Source: Brasenia schreberi
Lineage: Eukaryota > Streptophyta > Magnoliopsida > Nymphaeales > Cabombaceae
Direction: 5' to 3'
DNA: 64,000 nt
NCBI GenBank assembly: GCA_036023115.1
Contig: JAYKKT010000048.1
Location: 7,646,501 to 7,710,500, forward strand
Shown: piece by piece, positions 11,501 through 23,500 of the stretch
Position numbering within the stretch: the stretch's first letter is position 1
Layout of the letters: every line of letters begins with the position of its first letter
Translations under genes and position numbers: made by a program
Notes under the pieces: generated by a model
Database searches by the model: none
Told to the model about the DNA's origin: nothing
The model's input: the letters and a program-made list of their open reading frames with translations, nothing else

Positions 11501-14500
11501 ACTCTATGTCTTAGAGAAAAGGTTTCATAAGAAACAAATATATCACTCAAGAAGTTTCTTGGAGTAGGTTCAATAATTTTTGGAGTTTTCCTAATGTAAT
11601 ACGTTTCAAAAGGAGTTAAAATGTGCTTAGAGGATATTGATTCGTCATGATGACTTTCTTCGTTTCTTTTTGTATTACATAGAATATCACTCAAGAAGGA
11701 ATATCTAGTTTCATGAATAGCTTGATCTTAAAAAACAAATTCTTTTTCAAAGAACTTAACATCTCTTAACACATAGAGCTTGTTGTTCTTGGATTCATAA
11801 CATGTATAACCTTTTTTCTTTATACCATATCCTAATAACACACATTTAATTGCTCACAGAGAAAGTTTATCTTCTTTGTTAATCTACAATAGTTAGGGTA
11901 CGTTTAAAAAGTTTTTCAACAGGAGGGATATTTTGTAATACTGACGAAGACATACGACTTATTAGATAGACAGAAGTCTGGCTTCTGGCTATAGATTTTT
12001 GGGAACTCGACTAGATACTAACAAGGTTCTAGTGGTTTCCACAATGTGCCGATGCATTCGTTCAACAATATCATTTTATTGGGGAGTTTTAGTAAAAGAT
12101 GTTTAATTAAGAATCCCATGTTTTTAAGATACCTTTCAAATTCATTTGACATAAATTTTTCCTTGAATTATATGTAAATATCTTTATTTCATAATCAAAT
12201 TGATTCTTAACAAGGTTATAAAAAGTAACAAAATTTTTAAAGACATCGGATTTAACCCTTAATAGGTATGCCTATGTATACCTAGTAAAGTTATCAATAA
12301 AGATGACATAGTAGGAGACTCCTCCTTTTGACATGATGGGTGTGAGACTCCAAACATCTAAATGTACAATTTCAAACGATTTACTTGTAACATATGTTTT
12401 ATTTATAAATGGAAGATGTTGCATTTTGCTAAGAATATAATCTTTATAAGAGAAATTTTCAATATTTTTTATTTAAATGAGACGTTAATATAATTTTTAA
12501 TATTTAAATGGCCAAGTCTTTTGTGCCATAGAACTTGGAATGTTTAAAATTATGCATATAATACTTTATGTAGGATCTTCATTTTTTATGATCACATCCA
12601 ATCACCTTCTTTAAGAGGCGATCCCGAACAATGCAACCCATAGGCATAGATTAGAAGATTATAGCACAACCATTATCCGATATTTGAGATAGAAAAGTAA
12701 ATTTTAAATTTAATTTTGGAACAACAATAATTTTAGGAATTAAAAAGTTTGTATTTTGAATGTCTCTTACTTTGTCAACCTTTAGTTTGGTTACATTGGC
12801 GGTAAACACATGTGATAAAGGTTTTCTTATGCAAGAATTCAAAAGTTTTTTATTACAGGTCGTATGAAATGAATCACCCGAATTAGCTAACTAAGGAGTT
12901 ATTACCTTGAGTGCTATGGGTGGAAGTGGAGCATACTGCACCAATGATTGCCTTCTCCTTTAATTGTGCTTTAAGAAGCTTTATTTTTTTGTGAAGAATG
13001 AGAATTGTGGAAGAAAAGCTTTGTTATCTATCAAGGCCACCTTCTTCTTTAATCTTGGTAAATTTGGTGTAATTTGTTTGACCTCTTTACAAAAGTAGCA
13101 AATAACTTCTCTTTTGTTTCACTTGTTCATTTGATCTTGGAATGTGGAGGTCGATATGTCTTAATATGTGCTCCGAGCCTTGATGCAGCTAATCCATAAT
13201 GTTTTTTAAGCCTAACTTCATTCAGTCTTGCTTCCGCCATTTAGAAGTGGACAAGAACCACATCTTTAATAGGAAATGATTTACAATGTGTAAGAGACGA
13301 TCTTACTCCTTCGAATTCCTCCCTAAGACTTCTAAAAAGTTGTTATACGAAGTCTTCGTTTTCTTCAAATTGTCTTTCACTAAGACACTGTCAACTTAAT
13401 CCTCTCTAAGCAACAACAACAACAACAACAACTAAGACTTTTCCCATACTAGAGGGTCGGCTAAACTTAATCCTCTCTAAGACTTCTAAAAAATTGATAT
13501 ATGAAGTATTTGTTTTCTTCACATTGTCTTTCACTAAGATACTGTTTGCGTGTAATTGATTATTAATATTAAAAGACTCACTATAAAACTCATTTACCCT
13601 TTTGTCTCCTTGTCTTAGTGACGACAATTTATCATGTAATGCCATCTCATGTGCCACACCGCTTTGAACATGAAATTTCATAAGTATTCTCATGCATCTT
13701 TGATATTGATAAAGTCGGTCACGATTCTTTAATGTGACCACTCACATTGTTTAAGAGAACCTGTAAGATAATCTTGTTGTCTCCTTTAAATTCTTTTTTT
13801 GTTCCAAAGTGACATTTATATAGGGTTCAACCTTCGATCCACTCACATGGCCCCACAATCTTTTCAAATGCAAATGTTTTGTAGTTGAAATTTTTAATCG
13901 AAAATTGAAACCTTTTTCTTTCATTTCCAAGGAGTGAACTTATTTGGATAAGTGCTCGTAGAAGCACTGTAGATATCCAAGTCCCTTGAATGTAGACTTG
14001 TAGTCCTTGGCATGCTTCTCAAAGCAACAACTTGATAATCACGAAAAGCAGATAGACTCTGATACTATGTAATGAATATGATAATTGAATGTTAACAATC
14101 GTGAGTCACTAAAAAATGATTATGAAAAGTTTTAGAAAATGCTAGAATATTAGCAAATACACTTAACAATAGTAAATACACTCAGAAGAATGTATATGAA
14201 TTTGGCCAAAAAGGCTTACATTTATTGAATATAAGGTAAATATTTATAGAGCCGAGAGAAGAGAGAGGAATGAGGTAAATAGTGGGCAGCCAACGCCATT
14301 CAGTTGTTGGCTGCTTAAGATAACCATTGGGCAGAGCCCAACGGCTAGTAAGGTTACCGATTGGTGGCCTGGTGGCTCAAGTGACCCTAATGCTGATTAC
14401 ATGTATTTATACTTTTATAATGATAAAGTACAGCAAAATACCTAGATAATACATGTATTTTAACACAACTATGACTACCAATGCAACAAAGATCTTATTA

Positions 14501-17500
14501 TGGCATCAACGTTTGGGGCACCTACCTCTGTCCAAAATATGTTGTGATTCCTAGACTTTCTCTTGAGTTGAATGTACTCCTTGATTTTGATGTTTGTTAA
14601 AAGGCTAAACACGAATGAGTCCCTTATCTTGGTAGCGAATCTTAGAGGTCACATCCTTTTGAATTGATTGATTATGATGTTTAGTGTCTTAGTCCTATCA
14701 TTTCTCTTAGTTGGCATAAGTACTTTGTTTCCTTTATAAATGATTGTATTCGATTTAAAATAGTATACAACAACAACAACAACTAAGCCTTTTCCCATAC
14801 TAGACGGGGTCGGCTACATGGATTCTTTGTTTCCACATGTCCCTATCGTGTGTCATGTTAGCAGTTAACTCCCAATAAGCTAGATCATTATTTATTGTTT
14901 CCAAACCATCTTAAACGATGTTCTCTCATTTTATCCTCTATCGGTGCCACTCCTAATTTGTTTCTAATAACCTCATTATGTATACGGTTTTTCTTGTATG
15001 ACCACTCATCCATCTCAACAACTTCATTTCTGTCACAGACATCTTTTGTACATGTTGGTGACTAACTGCCCAACACTCACAACCATAAAACATGGCAGGC
15101 GTAATTGCTGCTCTATAATATTTACCTTTTAATTTTAATGGTATCTTCTTATCACAAAGAATACCTGATGCTCCTCTCTATTTTAACCAACCAGCATTTA
15201 TTCTATGTGTAACATCTCCATCAATTCATCCATCACTTTGAAAAATTGACCCTAGGTATTTAAAACTTTCCTTTTGGGGAATGTAATGTATGACAATTTT
15301 AATTTCTATGTCCTTTGAGGTAACCAAATGATCAAACTTACATTCCATATATTATGTCTTTGTTCTACTAAGTCGGAGGCCTTTGCTTTCTAATGTTTCT
15401 CTCGATAGTTCTAATTTTATATTAACTTTTTCCTTAGACTCCTCCACTAATACCATAGTATATTTAATAAAATCAAATGTTGAAATTCCAACTATCTTTC
15501 TAATTATCTAAAAGCTTATCCTAATTGATTTTCATTCCTTTGTGAAAATTCTTTGTTTTCGCAATGAAGGGGAGTTCCTTTGTGGCCAATTAGAGGACTA
15601 TCTTCGCACACTTGGTGTTGTTCATCAAATTACTTAAATACTCCACCTCAAAATGAGGTAGCGGAAAGAAAAAATACATATCCTAGAAGTAGTCCATACC
15701 CTACTTGCCGGGTGTAATGCTTCTAAGTTTTATTGGGGTGAAGTTGTCCGAACATTAGTTTATTTAATCAACAAAATGACAAGTTCCATACATATCAAGT
15801 TTGTTGTACATGTTATGTTCATATTCACCAACATGGCAATGATAAAGATGATTCTAGAGCGAAGTGTATATTCATTAGATACTCCAATTCCTTGAAGGGG
15901 CACAAATGCTATGATTTAGTTTATAGGAAAACTTGTCTCTATGAACTTTTTGAGTCTACTCATTATTCCTCTAAACGGGAGCTTGTGGATCGAGTGAGTA
16001 AACCTATAAACGTTCTTCCAATAAGCCCTGTTGAATTAGAATCAGATCTCGGTGGGGAAGATGAGGTTGAAGCTATTTGTAAAGAGAAGGTATACAAACC
16101 TGGAGAAAGGAATGTAATAATGCCCTAAAATCAAGTTAACGTGAGAAAAAATCTCTCTTGAAATTCAGATCCTTAGCTCCCCACAAAGTCATATTTTGAG
16201 TTACCTATTGCTCTTCGGAAAGGTAAAAAAACATGCACTCTCTATCCTATCTCTTAATATGCTTCTTATGGACACACTTATGAAAACTATCAAAGTTTTA
16301 TTATGAATACTAAGCTTCATCCTTTGCCTAAATATATTGAGGAAACAAATAAAAGCCCTTTGTGGAGGGATGCTATGGAGGTTGAATTAGATACTCTAAC
16401 AAAGAACAACACTTCAAGCATTGTTGATTTACCTTTTGGCAGAAAATGCGTGAGTTGTAAATGGGTTTATTAAATCAAGTATATTGCAAATGAAAGTCTC
16501 GAACGATATAAAGCAAGACTTGTGGCTAAAGTCTACAACCAATCCTATGAAATTGATTATAACGAAACATTTGCTCCAGTGACAAAGTTTACTTCTATCA
16601 AGACTGTTCTGAGTCTTCCAACTTACAAGGGTTATGTGGAATTACCCCTAGGAATTGATACCAAGGAGCATAAGGGAAAGGTATGTAAATTACATAAGGA
16701 TATTCTATGGTCCCAGACAATCTCTTGGAGCTTGGTTTGAAAAATTCAGTGAAGTCATGAGCAATTTGAGATACCATAAGAGTGTAAATGATCATCTCTT
16801 ATATATTAAGGAGGAAAAGGTATGTAAATTACATAAGGATATTCTATGGTCCCAGACAATCTCTTGGAGCTTGGTTTGAAAAATTCAGTGAAGTCATGAG
16901 CAATTTGAGATACCATAAGAGTGTAAATGATCATCTCTTATATATTAAGGAGGAAAAGAAAATGACTGTTCTAATTCTCTATGTAGATGATATCATTGTC
17001 ATAAGAGATGATCTTGAAGAATCCACGAGACTCAGAGGATAACGGCAACAACAACAACAACAATGCCTTTTTCCGTACTAGACGGATGAATTCTTTGTTT
17101 TCACAGAGCCCTATCATGTGCCATGTTAGCAGTTAACTCACAATAAGCTAGATCATTCTTTATTGTTTCTTTCCAACACTTTTGTGGTCGTCCTCTACCT
17201 CTTTAATACTTTCAAAATCTAGTTTTTCATATTTTCTTATAGGTCCTTCTTTTGATTTCTTTATATATGTCTAAAACCATCTTAAACGATATTTTCTCAT
17301 TTTATCCTCTATTGGTGTCACTCCTAATTTGTTTCTAATAACTTCATTATATATACGGTCTTCTCTTATATGACTACTCATCCATCTCAACATCTTCATT
17401 TCTATCATAGATATCTTTTGGACATGTTATGATTAACTGCCCAACACTCAGAACCATAAAACATGGTCGACCTAATTGTTGCTCTATAATATTTGCCTTT

Positions 17501-20500
17501 TAACTTTAATGGTATCTTCTTGTCACAAAGAATACCTGATGCTCCTCTCCATTTTAACCAACCATCATTAATTCTATGTGTAACATCTCCATCAATTCTT
17601 CCATCAATCTGAAAATTTGACCCTAGGTATTTAAAACTTTCCTTTTGAGGATCGAATGCATACCAATTTTAATTTCTAGGTCCTCTAAAGTAACAAAACG
17701 ATCAAACATACACTCCATAGGCATCTTCCTCTGAAGTAACGAAACGATCAAACATTCAGATGAACCTTGTTCTTCTAGTTACTCTTCCTCTATATCTTTT
17801 TCTTTAAAATTAAATTCTTCTTAATCTTCAATAGGCATCTTATCCTTTTCTTTCCTTTCCTTTTTTAGTCGCTTTCGTATCCTTCGCCTTGTATAAACAA
17901 CGCCCCCTCTTATGCTTTAGATGTCATATCGATATTTCGCCATGTAAGTGAATCATCACCACAAAGAAACTCATGTGTAAGATATTTATCGTGATCTTCA
18001 ACCGATGCCAATGTGAAGAAGTTGAAATTTGCTCCATTAGGTTTTCTCTCTTTGTACTTTCTTCTTAGCTTTTTGTTATATTACAAAAGCTAAGTTAGGC
18101 TTTTGATGCAATAGTCTATTATGTTTCTTCATATAAATCTAAGATAATAGAAAGAATTTAGGTAAGTGATTAATTTAATAAAAAACTTTAATTTAATTAT
18201 AATATAAACAAAAAATATAATTCTTATCATTTTGAAGGTACTCCGGTTGCCTTCACATTAAGATTCAAAAACCCGTATAGCAAAAATTTTCAATTTAGGG
18301 CATCTATACCCAAAGTTCATCCACCATTCAACTATTATAAAAATAATGTATTAGCAATAAATTAATCATATTAAAAACCCTAATTCACATGTTAATAATA
18401 AAAGAAAGCAAAGTTGCTTGAATTAATTACATGGTACATATGCTTTCCTCGATCTTACAGTTAATTCTAGTCCAAAATAACTCTAGACTCTTCCTTACTT
18501 CGTATAAGTATAATTATAACTGAAAACAAACCACATTTAATCTCAACATTAGATTCTATCCCAATATAATCATAATACGACCCTCGATTCAGATACAATA
18601 TAACAACATGCAGAGCTTATGCATTTGCCTATCCCATCTTTTGTCTATGATCTCCTATATAAAATCATATTGCTCTTCTTTTTCTTTAGTTAACCTATAA
18701 AATAATATAAATATTGTTATAAGATTAAAAAGTAAAGATTAATAAATAATAACACCTAATTTTGAAATATTTATATACCTTTATTTGCTTCTTCACAAGA
18801 TCTATCTTCTCATAGATTTTTCCCGTATTTGGTTTTTAATTACTGTCTCACATACGTAAAACATCTACCGCGGGATCCATTGCTCTAATTGAAAAACTAA
18901 TTTCTTTCTAAAATCTGAGTCACAATATTATTGCCTTAGATTACGTTCGTTCAATACTATTTTATAAAAGATATTTTTCTCATTGTTGAGAAATAACCAT
19001 CGACCTTAGAGCTTCTTTTGACCTTCGTAAGCTATTGAAGGTGAAGAATCTAGTAACAAAACATGTCACAATTAATCTTTTTATATCTTTTTGTCAAATA
19101 AAATGTCTTATCATATGCAATAGCTGTCCATGACTATACAAAAATGTCACTAGTTTTTTTATCCCATCGAAGATGACTTTTAGCTTATTTGTCTCTCCAA
19201 TATCTTCAAGCATAAAATCTATGCATTGTGCATTGCATGATATCCAAAACAAATGATTACATTCAACCATCAACATTCTACCAGCTCCAACATAATTTGC
19301 TGCATTATCTGTGACCACCTACACAACATTCTTCTCTCTAACTTCTATGATTACTTCTTTTAATGATGTATACAATTTATTTGCATCCTTAACTTCATGG
19401 GATATATCAATTGACTTAAGAAATACACAATCTACAAAATTTGTTAGTGTTATGTGTTTTTTCTATTAGAATGCTTTCTAAATTGATTTAGAAACTTTCT
19501 TACACTTCCCACTTCTTTCTCTAAGAATGTTTTTCTCACTTCATGGTACAATGGAGCAGTGTTGTTTGACGCGTATCGTTTATTTTTTGGTTTACAATAC
19601 GTGTATATCGTATCATACTTTAATATTAAAAATAGTAAAAATCTAAAAAATTAGAAAAAATCTAAAAAAATTAGAAAAAATTAAGAAAAATCTGATAATT
19701 GCAAGGAATTCATATAATTCAAAGTTTAGTACATATTCATCATTTACCATTAAACAATTGAACAAAAATTACATATTTTAAGGTAAAAATAAAATACATT
19801 TACATTTACATATTGTAATTAGAATTATCAACTAAATAATCTTTATCTTCTCCTTTGCTGAAGATCATCACCACCTTCTGCTTTAAAATCAAAATCTTTA
19901 TCTCCTTGATGATGTTGTTGCACTCCTTCCAAATTAATCCATGTAATGTCTTCTTCGGTGGAGAGGGTATTTTCATCGTTATCTTCCACAAGCCAGTCCT
20001 GTAATATATTAAAATTATCCAAACTTGTTGGATCAAATTGACTTTCTTCTCTGTTTACCTTTTTTAATTATAAACAAGAAAGAAAGAAAAGTAATTAGTA
20101 AATAACATTAATAATTGAAGTTAAACAAAATATTGAATTGAATATTTAAATAGTAACTAATAGAAGATTACCTTTGACGAAGTCGCATGTTACAACGGAT
20201 GAAAACTAAGTCATTGAGCTGCTTATGTTTTAACTTGTTGCGCTTTTTTGTGTGGATGTGTTTAAAGACGCTCTAATTCATTTTACAACCCGTTACACTT
20301 CATGTTTGACTCAGAACTCTTACTACAAAATCTCTAAGGTTTGGACAATCAGTGCCAAACCTATTCTACATAACATCTGTATAAAAAGACAAACATTAGG
20401 AACTTAATTCATAATAATATAAGATTTAAGAAACTTAAATACGAAGATAAATAATTTACTTGGGCGTATATTAGTGCGGTTGCGAATTGCTACAAGCAAA

Positions 20501-23500
20501 CCCATTAAGTGAATAACATTATCATAGATCTCCATCTCTCAAGGTATAACATCTTCTCTACTCTCATCAGGGACTAATCTGTCTATACAATCAATGATGC
20601 TTCGATTAACCTCACTGTTTCTTTTGAAGCTTACTGAATATCTGAATGCTTAGTTTAGGCAATATGCTGCAGTATGAATAGGCTGTTGCAATTGTTTGTT
20701 CCATCTATTATCTATAATGTTCTACACAGGTACATAATCCCTTTTTCTTCCATTAAAATTACTTCTAATGGCTTCTTTAGCCCTATTCATGATTTCATAA
20801 AGGTATCCCATAGATGGTTTTTCCTGGCTATCAACCAATCTCAAAACTTCTTTCTCTGCGCGTAGAAGGAGCAACTTCTTTCCTAGTCCCTGCTAGGTTG
20901 TATTTCTGTTCTGAAATTCTGCCACTAACTACCTTCTCACAAAACAACCATATGCTCTTTAATCTAGAACCCTCAATTGTTGTACCTTACTACCATGCTG
21001 GATCTTTAGACCGAGATTGGGAGTCCCTAACACCCCTTCCTGCCATCTCAATTGAGTACTTAAATTCAATAAAAAACTTAAAAATAAAAGCACTTCATAA
21101 ATATTCAATCTTTGCATAACACTGAAATTGAGTGTCTCTCACTTCATAAATGCAATAAAAATCATATCCACGTACTTAATAATTTCATATTTTGTTATTA
21201 AAAAAAAACTCTACCCATGTAAGGGATCACCCTTGCATTGTCGGTCCCAAGCCCAGATAAAGGAGGAGGGTTGTGTTAGGCTTTCGACAGCCAGTGTAAA
21301 AATCCGTCGGATTTTATGACATGGATTACAAAAATTATGAGCATTGCTTTGGGGCGTTCTCGCCTAGCGACGTGCTGCAGAGCCCGAATGCAGTAATAAG
21401 TAAGCAAGGCTACTACATTTTCGCCCGAATGTAGTGAATCAATTGCAGAGAGTTTTCCCACATCATGAACGGGTGTGGGTAAAGAAGTTAGCCCCACTAC
21501 ATTGTCGCCTGAATGTAGTGAATAATTTTCACATAGTGTCTCCGTATTTTGATTATGGACGTATGCGGGGGGTAAGGAAGCTAGTTCTAGATAATAAGAT
21601 TCGTATTGGTTCTTGGAATATTGAAACATTATCTGGTAAGCTAACAAAGGTGGTAGATGCTATGATTCGGAGAAAGATTCATATTCTATACAAGAGACAA
21701 AATGGGTTGGAGAAAAAGCAAAGAAGATAGAGGATACATGTTTTAAATTATGGTACTAAAGGTAAAGAAAAAGCTCGAAACGGAGTTGGTATTATCATAA
21801 ATAAAGATTTAAAGGAGAGTGTAGTAGACATACAACGATATGGTCATGATATTGAAATTAGTGTTAGAAGTAGAGGTTTTTAATATAGTTTGTGCTTACG
21901 CACCCCAAGTAGGACTAGAAGATAGTATAAAGACAACTTTTTGGGAAGAGTTAGATAAGGTGATTCAAAAGATTCCACAAAGGGAGATGATTTGTTTAGG
22001 AGGAGACTTAAATGGACATGTCGGTAAAGAGGCATTAGGATATCAAGGTATTCATGAAAACTTTGGTTTTGGGGATATAAATGAGGAAGGTAGGGAGATT
22101 TTAAATTTTGCTATGGCATTTGATCTCTTTATAGTAAATACAATCTTCACAAAACGAGATGAACATTTAATTACTTATAAGAGTGGCTTATCACAAACAC
22201 AAATTGATTACTTTATTTGTAGAAAAAAAGATAGAGCATGTTCTAAAGATTGCAAGGTAATTTCAGAAGAAAGCATAACCACCCAACATCGACTTTTAGT
22301 TATGGATTTACAAACGAATAAATGGACAAAGAAGAAATGACTGCATAGAGCTATTCAGACTAAATGGTGGAACCTCAAAAGCGATAAAGAAGATATATTT
22401 AAACAGAAAGTTCTTGAAGGAGATGTTTGGAATTATGTTGGTACACCTTGTGATGTGTGGAACAATATAACTATACATATTAGGATAGTGGCGAAAGATG
22501 TGTTAGGTGTATCTAAGGGAGGTGTACCCGCATAAAAAGAAGCTTGGTGGTGGAGTGAAGTAGTGCAAAATAAAATCAAGGCAAAGTGGGTATGTTATAA
22601 ATTACATTATGCTAAGAAAACTAGTGAAACTTTAGAGGCTTGTAATAAAGCAAAGAAGGAAGCGAAAAAGGCCGTGAGTGAAGCAAAATCTAAAATTTGA
22701 GAGGATTTATATAAAAAACTCAACTCAAAAGAGGGTGAAAGAGATATTTTTGGGATAGCTAAGGCTTGAGATAAGAAAACTAAAGATCCTAATTATGTTA
22801 GATTCGTCAAAGATGAGGATGAAAAAATTCTAGTGGCAAATGATGATATAAGAAATAGATGGAAAAACTATTTTTATAAGCTTTTTAATGAAAATAAAGA
22901 TGTTAGTATTAGCTTAGGAGAGTTAGCCAAATCAGAAAAGTATATAAACCACAATTTCTACCGACGTATTCAAAAGAATGAAGTCAAAGACGCTCTTAAA
23001 CATATGAAGGGTGATAAATCAGTAGGATCAGATAATATTCCTATAGAAGTTTGGAAAATACTAGGAGAAATAGGAATCACTTGACTCATAATACTATTTA
23101 ATGAAATATGGAAAAACCAAAAGATGCCCGAGGAATGGAGAGCAAGTACACTTATACCCATATATAAGAACAAGAGAGACACTCAAAATTGTGCGAATTA
23201 TTGAGGTATCAAGTTAGTGAGCCATACTATGAAATTGTGAAAAAGAATTATCAAACGGAGGTTTAGACAAGTATCAAGTACAACAGAGAACCAATTTGGG
23301 TTCATGCCAGGCAGATCTACTATTGAAGCGATTCACCTTTTGAGACGTCTTATGGAACATTTTAGAGCAAAAAAGAAAGGCCTTCACATGATATTTATTG
23401 ATCTAGAAAAAGCTTACGATAGGGTACCGAGGGAGGTAATTTGGAGAACTTTGGAAAAAAGAGGTATCCCATTGACATATATAACCTTATAAGAGACATG

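Larger units (their letters stand above)
9868..14465 (-). mobile_element. Copia-1: reverse-oriented Ty1/copia inside Copia-4
   Basis: The right (5') LTR is 14068-14465. A primer site complementary to GACTCTGATACTA is at 14055-14067. Gag is at about 13180-13800 (minus: [30 protein letters not shown]). Protease and pre-integrase are at 12480-13020, integrase at 11880-12430 and RT/RNase H at 10040-11330. The left (3') LTR survives only as about 145 bp (9868-10012). The flanks CAACG (9863-9867) and CAACT (14466-14470) fit a 5-bp target duplication. Gag of Copia-4 stops at one flank, and its pre-integrase domain resumes at the other. Heavily decayed. Confidence 0.8.
14466..17041 (+). pseudogene. 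Copia-4 integrase and reverse transcriptase, broken
   Basis: It shows LWHQRLGH (pre-integrase), the integrase core with [14 protein letters not shown] and QNEVAERKN, then RT with [34 protein letters not shown] and LYVDDIIVI. It is interrupted by LINE C2, a 139-bp tandem duplication at 16680-16957 and several stops. LINE F cuts it at 17041. Confidence 0.8.

Noticed and set aside
16655..16879. Two overlapping similar frames considered as paired genes
   Set aside because: They result from the 139-bp duplication within the copia RT.
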